IMG/VR virus record: IMGVR_UViG_3300013104_000715
Coordinates: 1 to 47,656 of that record
Direction: 5' to 3' (one strand)
DNA length: 47,656 nucleotides
DNA from: a virus
Shown here: positions 20,776 to 28,712 of the stretch, piece by piece
How the letters are laid out: each line of letters begins with the position of its first letter
Position numbering within the stretch: the stretch's first letter is position 1
The notes under the pieces: generated by a model
Seen by the model: the letters and a program-made list of their open reading frames with translations, nothing else
Databases searched by the model: none
Told to the model about the DNA's origin: nothing
Program-made: the position numbers and the translations under genes

Positions 20776-21584
20776 AGCTTGAGTCCATATCGAAATATTT
20801 CTTCGCAAAGACCACAACCATCTCTGACTCACCTCGCGCTACCGCATCAGACTCCCTCACTGGAACAGATATCATGGCCGCATTAGGGTTGGCAGACCTT
20901 AAAAGCGGCTATGGGTTGGATTTGTTCTTGGCGAAACAGGGGATTAGCAAACCAGACAAGGCCGTGGAAAGTCTCTACCAGTTTGCTGTTAAGCAGTCAC
21001 ACAAGCACAAAGCGGTGTCACAACTCGAAGATGATATTAAGCATGGTCTCCTGCAAATGCTCGCAACTTTTGCATATCAGGATTATTCACGCAGCGCCGC
21101 CAGCGTTCGTGAGTGCGATTGCTGCAAGGGCGAGGGGTTCACCGAGGCGGAAGTATTTACAATGAAATCGGCATTTGGAGCGGCACGCACTGAAGATTTC
21201 ACCGGCATCAAAAGATTGGAAGTCCAGTTGCCATGTAATGTGACAAATCAGAAGCGCGAGGTCGTTAAGGCGATCTGCAAACCATGTGGTGGCAAGGGAG
21301 TTATAAGCAATGCCTGCCGGTGCCATGGTAAGGGGCTGGTTCTGGACAAGGAGCAGACTCAATTGCAAGGCGTTCCGGTTCAGAAAGAGTGCCCGAAGTG
21401 CTCAGGGCGTGGTTATGCCAGACTGCCAGCGGAGAATGTACGCAGGGCCATCTGCTTGGAGGTTATGGAATTATCAGAGCCAACTTGGCGCAGGAACTTC
21501 AAACCTCTGTATGAGGAGATGATAACGCGATGCCACGTAGAAGAGTCAGAGGCTGAAATTATGCTGTCAAAAGTCACCATGTGA
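20772..21584 (+). CDS. Q: Late antiterminator Q (phage 82 type)
   Basis: This 270-residue protein fits the 82-type Antiterm/Q family. It has repeated zinc-binding cysteine motifs resembling those of DnaJ: CDCCKGEG near 114, CKPCGGKG, CRCHGKG and CPKCSGRG in the second half, followed by a helical end (VRRAICLEVMELSEPTWRRNFKPLYEEM). Q loads on polymerase paused near pR' and allows late transcription through tR'. pR' and tR' lie directly downstream. Confidence 0.92.
   Translation: MKLESISKYFFAKTTTISDSPRATASDSLTGTDIMAALGLADLKSGYGLDLFLAKQGISKPDKAVESLYQFAVKQSHKHKAVSQLEDDIKHGLLQMLATFAYQDYSRSAASVRECDCCKGEGFTEAEVFTMKSAFGAARTEDFTGIKRLEVQLPCNVTNQKREVVKAICKPCGGKGVISNACRCHGKGLVLDKEQTQLQGVPVQKECPKCSGRGYARLPAENVRRAICLEVMELSEPTWRRNFKPLYEEMITRCHVEESEAEIMLSKVTM
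21034..21066 (-). promoter_or_regulatory. paQ, CII-type antisense promoter in Q
   Basis: On the minus strand TTGC-GAGCAT-TTGC (21053-21066) has the exact CII spacing. A 17-base spacer after the -35 position leads to TAATAT (21034-21039). This matches lambda paQ, which makes RNA antisense to Q and delays lysis. Confidence 0.75.
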
Positions 21585-21626
21585 GAATTAATTTCTACTT
21601 ATTTCTTTATTGGTAGAAAAATCGGG

Positions 21627-21656
21627 TTGACACTTTGACGAAAGTAGCCCAATATT
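21627..21656 (+). promoter_or_regulatory. Late promoter pR'
   Basis: A perfect TTGACA (21627-21632) with an 18-base spacer to AATATT (21651-21656) lies just after Q and before a terminator, the position of pR'. The Q binding site is expected to overlap it. Confidence 0.7.
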
Positions 21657-21708
21657 CACTCTAACACTACAAATCCGTGAATCTGTTACGGGAGTGAGAA
21701 GCACAATG

Positions 21709-21738
21709 AAAGCCCTTGCACAGATGTGAGGGCTTTTT
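21709..21738 (+). terminator. tR' terminator
   Basis: AAAGCCCT and AGGGCTTT form a stem around a 12-base loop, ending in TTTTT. It would stop pR' transcripts in the absence of Q. Confidence 0.85.
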
Positions 21739-21764
21739 GCATTTCAGATTTCGCCTCCTGAATT

Positions 21765-21819
21765 TATAAACAAAAATGTTTATATTTAGCTTGTGAGTAT
21801 AAACAAAAATGTTTATAAT
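21765..21819 (+). promoter_or_regulatory. hicAB promoter with twin operators
   Basis: Two identical 20-base elements TATAAACAAAAATGTTTATA lie at 21765-21784 and 21798-21817, 33 bases apart. Each is a TATAAACA/TGTTTATA dyad with an AAAA centre. A promoter TTGTGA (21791-21796), 17 bases, TATAAT (21814-21819) overlaps the second copy. HicB or HicAB is the likely repressor. Confidence 0.85.
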
Positions 21820-21849
21820 GATCTCAAGTTAAACAAACAGGAGGAGGCG

Positions 21850-22026
21850 GTGAAGCAGAGCGAGTTCAGGCGGTGGCTTGAGTCGCAGGGGGTTGAAGTT
21901 TCAAACGGTACTAACCACTTGAAGCTGAGATTTAACGGGAAGCGAAGCGTAATGCCAAGGCATCCCAGCTCTGAGATAAAAGAACCATTGCGAAAGGCCA
22001 TACTCAAGCAGTTAGGTCTAAATTAA
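21850..22026 (+). CDS. hicA: HicA-type mRNA interferase toxin
   Basis: This 58-residue protein starts with GTG at 21850 behind GGAGGAGG. It shows the HicA double-stranded-RNA-binding-like fold: EFRRWLESQGVEVSNGTNHLKLRFNG with the catalytic His in TNHLKL, then PRHPSSEI. HicA cleaves mRNA and is neutralised by HicB. An in-frame GTG at 21793 would add residues encoded by the operator, so I reject it. Order toxin-antitoxin is usual for hicAB. Confidence 0.92.
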   Translation: MKQSEFRRWLESQGVEVSNGTNHLKLRFNGKRSVMPRHPSSEIKEPLRKAILKQLGLN

Positions 22027-22076
22027 CAAACCGGCCCTTCGGGGCTGGTTACTCGCAAAGATTCATCGTGTTAAAT

Positions 22077-22484
22077 ATGAGATATCCAGTAAAGCTACAG
22101 AAAGACGGTGACGGGTACTTTGTAAGTTTCCCTGATATACCTGAAGCGCTAACACAGGGCGATACCAGAGAAGAAGCGTTAGATATGGCGCGTGACGCTC
22201 TGGTGACTGCGTTTGAGTTTTACTTCGAAGACAACCAGCCTGTCCCACTCCCTAGTGAGTCAGGCGAAGACTTCGTGTCGGTACCGGCTAGCGTGTGGGC
22301 CAAGGTTCTTTTGCTTAACGCAATGCTTGAGACTGGAACTTCAAACGCAGAGTTAGCCCGGCGCATGAAAATCAAGCCGCAAGAGGCTCAGCGCATAGTA
22401 ACGCTAGGCCATAGCACTAAAATAGATACGACCGAAGCGGCTCTGGCTGCTCTCGGTAAGCGGCTGGATATTCTGGTCCGCTAA
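22077..22484 (+). CDS. hicB: HicB-type antitoxin
   Basis: This protein of about 135 residues starts MRYPVKLQKDGDGYFVSFPDIPEALTQG, the partial RNase-H-like HicB fold, and ends with a helix-turn-helix (GTSNAELARRMKIKPQEAQRIV) for DNA binding. It binds HicA and probably represses the promoter at 21791. An in-frame GTG at 22068 is an alternative start. The ribosome binding site is weak, which could set the antitoxin level. Confidence 0.94.
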   Translation: MRYPVKLQKDGDGYFVSFPDIPEALTQGDTREEALDMARDALVTAFEFYFEDNQPVPLPSESGEDFVSVPASVWAKVLLLNAMLETGTSNAELARRMKIKPQEAQRIVTLGHSTKIDTTEAALAALGKRLDILVR

Positions 22485-22505
22485 ATAAAACCGCGCATCA
22501 CTTTC

Positions 22506-22532
22506 AAGGCTCACTTCGGTGGGCCTTTTTTA
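22506..22532 (+). terminator. Terminator after hicB
   Basis: AAGGCTCAC-TTCG-GTGGGCCTT is followed by a T run. The GGCTCAC/GTGGGCC hairpin is the same as the minus-strand terminator near 8577. Confidence 0.9.
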
Positions 22533-22645
22533 TTGCCAAAATTTAGAGCCACGCCAATCAGCGACCCTTAAACCCTTTCTCCATGTGGCGTCGGCTCTAT
22601 TCCCTATGACTAAACACACGGCCTGCCACTACGAGAGGTTACCGG

Positions 22646-23008
22646 ATGAAGAATATGCCAGATAGACCCGACACATGGGCGGCCATGATCGCCTGGCTGG
22701 CAAATCATCGTAATGAGGCTGGTTACTCCATTCTGGCATTCGTTATGTCGATACTAGCCACATCAAGAAACAAAAAGACCGTATGGCGTGACCGCATGAC
22801 AGGCGCGGTGATGTGCGGAATTCTGTGCTTCTTCGCTCAGCCTACTCTTACGGCCTTATGCGCAATATTCGGATGGACGTTCCCGCCTGAGCTCTGTTGG
22901 CCTTTCTCAGCTTTCGTTGGCTACATCGGCGTTGATGCATTGTTCTCTTCAGTGAGAAAGCGTGTCGGCATGGAAGGAAGTGACGGAGGCGCAAATGCTG
23001 ACAGTTAA
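22646..23008 (+). CDS. Phage holin (lambda family)
   Basis: This 120-residue inner-membrane protein has an N-terminal polar segment and three hydrophobic stretches: EAGYSILAFVMSILAT, TGAVMCGILCFFAQPTLTALCAIFGW and PFSAFVGYIGVDALFSSV. The block FVGYIGVDAL followed by a charged tail is typical of the lambda-type holin family. It forms the membrane hole that triggers lysis. A second ATG at 22655 is a possible dual start. It overlaps the endolysin start. Confidence 0.88.
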   Translation: MKNMPDRPDTWAAMIAWLANHRNEAGYSILAFVMSILATSRNKKTVWRDRMTGAVMCGILCFFAQPTLTALCAIFGWTFPPELCWPFSAFVGYIGVDALFSSVRKRVGMEGSDGGANADS

Positions 23009-23627
23009 GCAGTTCCAACAGGCTGCCAGCCTGAATGATGCACTGGCGAATAAGTGGTATCAGCCAGTAGTGAGCGCAATGACGAAGTACGGAATCAACA
23101 CCTCGCTGCGCATGGCCCACTTCATTGCACAGACGGGACATGAGTCATCAGGCTTCGCGACTGTTGAAGAAAGCCTGAATTACAAATCCACCGCATTAAC
23201 TGCGATGTTCCCGAAAAGAATCACACCGGCAGAAGCCGAGAAATACGGGCGGACTGATTCACACCCCGCAGACCAGAAGATGATCGGAAGCATTATCTAC
23301 GCTAACCGAAACGGAAACGGCGATGTGAAATCTGGTGAGGGCTACAAATATCGGGGGCGGGGATTAATTCAGATCACCGGTCGCGGAAATTACTCGGCGC
23401 TGGTTAATCAGCTGCGCGTGGATATCGTCAACAATCCTGAAAAGCTGACAGAGCCAAATCTTGCCGCAGAATCAGCAGCTGCATGGTGGAAGAATAACGG
23501 TTTAAACGAGGTTGCCGACTCGGATGATGTTGACCGCATCACCCGTATCATTAACGGCGGAACGAATGGAATGGAAGACAGGAAATCCCGGCTAAACAAA
23601 GCTAAGGGGATTCTATGCTCAACGTAA
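22995..23627 (+). CDS. Endolysin, GH19 family
   Basis: This 210-residue muramidase-type enzyme belongs to glycoside hydrolase family 19. Characteristic parts are RMAHFIAQTGHESSGFATVEESLNY (catalytic Glu), YKYRGRGLIQITGRGNY and ITRIINGGTNGMEDRKSRL. There is no signal peptide, so export depends on the holin. I chose the ATG at 22995, preceded by GGAGG and overlapping the holin stop. Confidence 0.95.
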   Translation: MLTVKQFQQAASLNDALANKWYQPVVSAMTKYGINTSLRMAHFIAQTGHESSGFATVEESLNYKSTALTAMFPKRITPAEAEKYGRTDSHPADQKMIGSIIYANRNGNGDVKSGEGYKYRGRGLIQITGRGNYSALVNQLRVDIVNNPEKLTEPNLAAESAAAWWKNNGLNEVADSDDVDRITRIINGGTNGMEDRKSRLNKAKGILCST

Positions 23628-24055
23628 TAAGTTTTATCCGAAACAACATTGGCATCTTCATTGTGGCGCTGTTCTGCCTTGCGCTATGGGGATTGAACAC
23701 GCGTAACTCACAGCTTACCGCCACTAACCAGCGTCTTGAGCAGATGAACGACGCCAAAGACACTCAAATAGCAACTCTCCACAGCAAGAACGACGGCTTG
23801 GCAGAATCAGTCAAAAGCTTGACCGATGCTGTTCGAAGTCAAAACGAAGTGGTTAGTCAAGTAGCAGAACAACGGGCGGTTACAGCACAGCAAAACAGGA
23901 AACTACAGGATGAAATCAAGAAGTATCTGGCGGCAGACAAATGCGCTTTTGCTCCTGTTCCCGCTGATGCTGTTAACAGGCTGCGTGAGAACGCAGACAG
24001 AATACGAAGCGGTAAAGATACCAAGCCTGCCATTGCCGGAAAGCCTGCTGGCTGA
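23615..24055 (+). CDS. Rz: Rz-like inner-membrane spanin
   Basis: This 146-residue protein has an N-terminal transmembrane helix (NIGIFIVALFCLALWGL) and a long periplasmic coiled coil (QLTATNQRLEQMNDAKDTQIATL). It is the i-spanin that with Rz1 fuses the inner and outer membranes at the end of lysis. It overlaps the endolysin and fully or partly embeds the Rz1 start in another frame. Confidence 0.93.
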   Translation: MLNVISFIRNNIGIFIVALFCLALWGLNTRNSQLTATNQRLEQMNDAKDTQIATLHSKNDGLAESVKSLTDAVRSQNEVVSQVAEQRAVTAQQNRKLQDEIKKYLAADKCAFAPVPADAVNRLRENADRIRSGKDTKPAIAGKPAG

Positions 24056-24197
24056 CTGCCGGATTCCAGATATCCCTGATGAGATGACCTACGCAGACAG
24101 TGTGGTGCTCAACTTACTGATGCAGGGTGCTCTGGAAGATTGCAGTAATCAGCTCAGGGCAATTAAAAATCTCGACACAGCAAAAGCCATTCCATAG
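23910..24197 (+). CDS. Rz1: Rz1-like outer-membrane spanin lipoprotein
   Basis: This 95-residue protein has a signal peptide with lipobox LLTGC (Cys ~25) and a short Pro-containing periplasmic part (VKIPSLPLPESLL). It starts inside Rz in the +1 frame and runs 142 bases beyond its end. It is the o-spanin partner of Rz. Confidence 0.9.
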   Translation: MKSRSIWRQTNALLLLFPLMLLTGCVRTQTEYEAVKIPSLPLPESLLADCRIPDIPDEMTYADSVVLNLLMQGALEDCSNQLRAIKNLDTAKAIP

Positions 24198-24403
24198 CCC
24201 ATTTACGAGTGGGCTAGATAATGCCAAGAGAGTGAAGCGTTCTTACAAGGCTATCAACTGCCGTTATCAGCAACGTCAAATCATTCATAAAGCAAATTAC
24301 AATTTTCAAAAGCGACATGGTTGCACTCCTCAGTAGGTTGTTTATCTATTGAGAGGGCTAATAAATCCCTCCCTCCTTTGAGTGCAATTCTAAGGACCCG
24401 CCA

Positions 24404-24640
24404 ATGACTCAGAAGTGGAATATCACAGTAACAACAGACTCAGGTGAAACCTTCGCAGGCGCGATGACAAGACAAAAACCTGTGCTTATTCATGAATCCG
24501 TTGTTGTAGCCACGCCAGATGGCGAAGGATATTCTATGCTCAACGTCATATTAAAGACCCTTATAGGCAATCTGGGCAAGATTACGTCCAATTTTCGACA
24601 AAGCTGTTTGATCAGCCCACCGATAAATCAACCCCAATGA
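24404..24640 (+). CDS. Small ORF, probably truncated at its 3' end
   Basis: This 78-residue frame starts MTQKWNITVTTDSGETFAG. The first ~48 residues look like a compact phage protein ending near the DNA break at about 24540. Beyond that the frame runs into DNA antisense to the leftward gene and the composition changes. I infer that insertion of the leftward gene removed its original end. Whether a product is made is unclear. Confidence 0.45.
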   Translation: MTQKWNITVTTDSGETFAGAMTRQKPVLIHESVVVATPDGEGYSMLNVILKTLIGNLGKITSNFRQSCLISPPINQPQ

Positions 24641-25162
24641 ATTCAGCATGCTATGCTCGCCATCTTTATCCGTATCCTCAAGTAATGTTGTGGGTATATA
24701 TTTCCCGCCTTGTAACTTGATATAAAATTTTGGTAACGACTTCAACGCCGGTAGGGATGCATTAAGAACAAGCAAATTCAAATCATTTGCCTCTTCATAA
24801 GTTAATATTCCACGCGATAAAGCGTTTGTAATATTTGACACCATCACAGCTTTATAAGGTTTTTCTGAGTCAATTAGGACTTGCACTAAGGTATCTACAA
24901 ATTCATCAGCATCTTTTGTTGTAGCAAATTTTGTTCGGAATTCCTCCGCATCCCCTATGGCGGATGCTTGCCAGAAGGATTTCACATTTCTGTAAAGCTT
25001 ATGCTCTTGATATGTATTTTTTACATTCCATAGCTTCAGCGCCCAACCTAAAAAAGGAACGGACTCTGCCGCTTCAAGGCCCGCATCACAAGCCTCAGCA
25101 ATAACCTCTTTATTTTGCTTCATTGTATTAATGAGAGACTCAAATCCTGTGTTTCTATCCAT
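24551..25162 (-). CDS. Leftward accessory gene before terS, function unknown
   Basis: This 203-residue protein starts MDRNTGFESLINTMKQNKEVI. Residues ~28-45 (AAESVPFLGWALKLWNVKN) form a hydrophobic, possibly membrane-associated segment, followed by a charged helical body (NVKSFWQASAIGDAEEFR, EANDLNLLVLNASLPALKSLPK). This layout recalls bacterial proteins of unknown role found near defence loci, but I cannot name a family. It is AT-rich and opposite to all late genes, as for a moron expressed in the lysogen. Its start lies 22 bases from that of terS. Confidence 0.7.
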   Translation of the reverse strand: MDRNTGFESLINTMKQNKEVIAEACDAGLEAAESVPFLGWALKLWNVKNTYQEHKLYRNVKSFWQASAIGDAEEFRTKFATTKDADEFVDTLVQVLIDSEKPYKAVMVSNITNALSRGILTYEEANDLNLLVLNASLPALKSLPKFYIKLQGGKYIPTTLLEDTDKDGEHSMLNSLGLIYRWADQTALSKIGRNLAQIAYKGL

Positions 25163-25183
25163 AGCATCACCATAGGCATCTAA

Positions 25184-25765
25184 ATGGCACTCACCGACAA
25201 GCAAGATATGTTCTGTCGCGAGTACCTCATCGATTTGAACGCCACGCAAGCGGCAATTCGGGCGGGGTACAGCGAAAACACCGCCCGGAAGATTGGTAGT
25301 GAGAACCTCACAAAACCAGACGTCCAGAACAGGATCGCCGAACTTAAGGCTAATCGCAATGAGCAGCTTAATATTGATGCGGCTTATGTGTTGAGACGCC
25401 TAGTTGAAATCGACCAAATGGATGTCCTTGATATCGTAAAGGATGACCTGTCTCTCAAGCCTGTTAGCGAATGGCCTCCTACGTGGCGGCGCTACATCTC
25501 AGGGTTTGATGTCGCTGAGATGTTCGAAAATTCAGGCGAGGGCGGCGCACGTGAGCTGGCTGGTATCCTCAAAAAGATTAAGTGGCCTGACAAGGTCAAG
25601 AATCTAGAGTTGCTTGGCAAGCACATCTCCGTGATGGCATTCAAAGAGCAGGTCGAGCAATCAGGCTCAGTAACGCACAACATCATGCCAGTGCCATCAT
25701 GCAGCAGCGCTGAAGAGTGGGAGGCAGCCGCACAGCAACAGCAGAGCGAGGTATTAGGCAAATGA
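25184..25765 (+). CDS. terS: Terminase small subunit
   Basis: This 193-residue protein starts [30 protein letters not shown], the helix-turn-helix of the Terminase_2 family that binds the packaging site. Middle parts ([37 protein letters not shown]) are typical of that family. The C-terminus is Gln-rich. It is coupled to terL by an ATGA overlap. Confidence 0.94.
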   Translation: MALTDKQDMFCREYLIDLNATQAAIRAGYSENTARKIGSENLTKPDVQNRIAELKANRNEQLNIDAAYVLRRLVEIDQMDVLDIVKDDLSLKPVSEWPPTWRRYISGFDVAEMFENSGEGGARELAGILKKIKWPDKVKNLELLGKHISVMAFKEQVEQSGSVTHNIMPVPSCSSAEEWEAAAQQQQSEVLGK

Positions 25766-27324
25766 GCTACAACGTAGTTTGGAAGCCTTTGCCGGGCTCG
25801 CAGTCGCTTTCTTTGAGCTGCCCATGCGATGAGATATTGTTTGAAGGTACTCGCGGCCCCGGAAAGACTGCCGCACAACTGGCCCGCTTTCGCCGAAAGG
25901 TAGGATTAGGCTACGGCACGTTCTGGCGCGGCGTCATCTTCGACACTGAATACAAAAACCTTGCCGACATCATCACCCAGTCAAAGCGTATGTATCGAAT
26001 GTTTGGCGATGGTGCTAGGTTTCTTAACTCAGCTTCAGAGCTTCGGTGGGTATGGCCTACTGGCGAGGAATTGCTGTTTCGCTTTGGCAAGGAAGAGAAT
26101 GACTACTGGGACTATCACGGTCAGGAATTCCCTTTCATTGGCTTTAACGAACTGACCAAGCAGCCTAACTCTGATTTCTACGAGTCGATGTTCTCATGCC
26201 GACGCTCATCATTCAGGCCGCAGGATTACCCGCTGGCCGATGGCTCAGTGCTGCCGAATATCCCTCTTGAGACGTTCAACACGACCAACCCATTCGGCAT
26301 AGGCCACACATGGGTGAAGAAGCGCTTCATTGAGCCAGCACCGCGTGGAACGATTATCCGCGATAAGCAGATGGTTCCTAACCCGCAGACGCAGCAGGAA
26401 GAAGAGATAACTCTGACTCGTGTAGCCATACACGGCTCATTCAAAGAGAACCCGTATCTCGACCCCGTTTACATTGCCACGCTGATGAACATTAAGGACC
26501 CAAATAAGCGCAAAGCTTGGGTTGAGGGCTCATGGGATGTGACTAGCGGCGGTAGATTCGACCACCTCTGGAATGATTCTCTGCACGTCATCAAGCCTTT
26601 CCGCATACCAAGTAGCTGGACGGTCGATCGCTCACACGACTGGGGTGAGTCAAAGCCATTCTCTAATCTGTGGTGGGCTCAGGCAGATGGCACGGAGGCA
26701 ATTCTTGCAGATGGCTCTAAATTCTGCCCGCCTTCAGGCTCCCTGATTCTTATCGGTGAGTGGTACGGCTGCCCGCCTGATGAGCTGAACAAGGGGCTGA
26801 ATATGTCGTCTACCAACGTCGCTAAGGGCGTTGCTTGGATTGATAAGCGCCTTGTTGGTGAAGAGATGGATGAGCCAGAGGAAAGCAAAGGGCAGGGCCA
26901 GATGCACATAATGCCGGGCATCTGCTCGAAGGTTATCCCCGGCCCAGCTGATAGCGCCATTTACAACACTGCTGACAACGAGCTTTCCATCGGACAGAAG
27001 ATGGAGAAGCAAGGCGTCAAGTGGCTTGAGTCGAACAAGAAGCCCGGCTCACGTATCAACGGCGCGTCACTCTTTGCTGACATGCTAGAGGCCGTAGTCG
27101 AAGGCAAGAAGACAGAGTCAGGTATGCCAGAGAAACCAGCCTTCTATGTATTCGATTATTGCCGTGGCTGGATAAGCCGAGTTCCCGTTTTAGTTCGTGA
27201 TGAAAAGAACCCTGATGACGTGGACACCATTCAGGAAGACCACGATTGGGACGGCACCCGTTATCGCGTTCTGCACAATCCGCGCCGTGAGGCATTCAGC
27301 ATAACTATGAGAACCACATATTAA
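25762..27324 (+). CDS. terL: Terminase large subunit
   Basis: This 520-residue protein is the packaging motor and nuclease. The ATPase part has Walker [13 protein letters not shown] near 29-40 and a Walker-B-like FIGFNEL near 127. The C-terminal nuclease contains [12 protein letters not shown] near 291 and later acidic residues ([10 protein letters not shown]). It starts [14 protein letters not shown] at 25762 and ends overlapping the portal ATG (TAATG). Confidence 0.95.
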   Translation: MSYNVVWKPLPGSQSLSLSCPCDEILFEGTRGPGKTAAQLARFRRKVGLGYGTFWRGVIFDTEYKNLADIITQSKRMYRMFGDGARFLNSASELRWVWPTGEELLFRFGKEENDYWDYHGQEFPFIGFNELTKQPNSDFYESMFSCRRSSFRPQDYPLADGSVLPNIPLETFNTTNPFGIGHTWVKKRFIEPAPRGTIIRDKQMVPNPQTQQEEEITLTRVAIHGSFKENPYLDPVYIATLMNIKDPNKRKAWVEGSWDVTSGGRFDHLWNDSLHVIKPFRIPSSWTVDRSHDWGESKPFSNLWWAQADGTEAILADGSKFCPPSGSLILIGEWYGCPPDELNKGLNMSSTNVAKGVAWIDKRLVGEEMDEPEESKGQGQMHIMPGICSKVIPGPADSAIYNTADNELSIGQKMEKQGVKWLESNKKPGSRINGASLFADMLEAVVEGKKTESGMPEKPAFYVFDYCRGWISRVPVLVRDEKNPDDVDTIQEDHDWDGTRYRVLHNPRREAFSITMRTTY

Positions 27325-28712
27325 TGGCAAACAACGACATCACATTTATCCGGCCCGAGCATGTGGCCGCAAGCCGCGTTTGGGAAATGGTGCGAGATGT
27401 TTGCCGTGGGCCTGATGCGGTCAAATACAAGAAGCACAAATACCTACCCAAGCTTGACCCCACGAATAACTCAGAAGAAAACAACCGACGCAATGATGAC
27501 TACATTAAGCGCGCTGTTTTTTATGCAATAACAGGACATACCAAAAATGGCCTTATTGGCATGGCTTTTCGTCGCGACCCAACGGTTACCATTGAAGGAA
27601 AAATGGAGTACCTGAAGACGAATGCTGACGGCGCAGGAATAAGCATCTATCAACAGGCTCAGTCTGTACTTGAATCTGTTCTTGAGGTGGCGCGTGATGG
27701 CCTGTACGTCGATTACAGCAGTGACATGAGCGGGGCGATAATCCTTCATTACTTGGCTGAGAACATCATTAACTGGCGGACAGAGCGCATTAACGGGCGC
27801 GATAAGCTAGTTCTAGTTGTTCTGAGGGAGTGCGTTGAGGAGCCAGACGGTTACGGTTATAAGGACCGAATCCAGTATCGAGAGCTTGCCATTGAAGAAG
27901 GGCGCTTCGTTTGCCGGGTTTGGCGCAACTCTGGAGCCGGTAAGAACGGGGTCTATGAGGTTGATAGCGAATACACGCCAGTCGTTCAGTTTGGCGGGAC
28001 ATGGGATGAAATTCCATTCACCTTTGTTGGCGCTCAGAACAATGACCCATCTATCGATGAGTCTCCGCTTCTTGCGCTGACAGAAATTAACCTTGGTCAC
28101 TATCGAAACTCCGCAGATTACGAAGATAGCCTTTTCTTTTGTGGGCAGGTTCAGCCATGGATAAGCGGCCTTGACACTGAGTGGCGTGACCACCTTGAAA
28201 AAGCAGGAATAGCATTTGGTTCGCGCTCCCCTCTGCTTTTGCCGAAAGATGGTCAGGCCGGATTCAATCAGGCCGAGCCGAACATGCTTGCCAAGGAGGG
28301 CATGGATACCAAGCGCGATTACATGGTCTCCCTTGGGGCCAGACTGGTAGAGCAAAATAGCGCCGTAAAAACCGCCACACAGGCGGCTGGTGACCAAACA
28401 TCATCAACATCAGTACTAGGCATCTGTTGCTCTAACGTGTCTGAGGCTTACACGCAGGCCCTTATTTGGTGTGCCAAATATATGGGCATTCCGAACAGTG
28501 ATGTTGGTTATCAAATCAGCCAGGAGTTCATTCAGCGCGTTGCCGATTCAGGCATGTTAACGGCAATAGTTGCTGCTTGGCAGGGCGGAGCAATTCGAGA
28601 CTCCGATATGGTTCGCGCATTGCAGAAGCTAGACCTTATAGACCCTGAATCAAATCCGAATGATGTATTGGATGAGCTGAAAAATAAGGGCCCAAACTTA
28701 ATAGGCGCGTAA
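27324..28712 (+). CDS. Portal protein (DUF4055)
   Basis: This 462-residue protein forms the portal ring at the DNA-packaging vertex. It fits the DUF4055 portal family: VRDVCRGPDAVKYKKHKYLPKL near the start, AVFYAITGHTKNGLIGMAFRR, then ARDGLYVDYS and the long helical C-terminal half. It directly follows terL, the usual order. Confidence 0.92.
   Translation: MANNDITFIRPEHVAASRVWEMVRDVCRGPDAVKYKKHKYLPKLDPTNNSEENNRRNDDYIKRAVFYAITGHTKNGLIGMAFRRDPTVTIEGKMEYLKTNADGAGISIYQQAQSVLESVLEVARDGLYVDYSSDMSGAIILHYLAENIINWRTERINGRDKLVLVVLRECVEEPDGYGYKDRIQYRELAIEEGRFVCRVWRNSGAGKNGVYEVDSEYTPVVQFGGTWDEIPFTFVGAQNNDPSIDESPLLALTEINLGHYRNSADYEDSLFFCGQVQPWISGLDTEWRDHLEKAGIAFGSRSPLLLPKDGQAGFNQAEPNMLAKEGMDTKRDYMVSLGARLVEQNSAVKTATQAAGDQTSSTSVLGICCSNVSEAYTQALIWCAKYMGIPNSDVGYQISQEFIQRVADSGMLTAIVAAWQGGAIRDSDMVRALQKLDLIDPESNPNDVLDELKNKGPNLIGA

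Noticed and set aside
22020-22055. Hairpin CCGGCCC-TTCG-GGGCTGG between hicA and hicB as a terminator
   Set aside because: No T run follows. It may only reduce hicB translation or stabilise the hicA mRNA.
24127-24336. 69-codon rightward ORF after Rz1
   Set aside because: No ribosome binding site and composition unlike a protein-coding gene; it partly overlaps Rz1.
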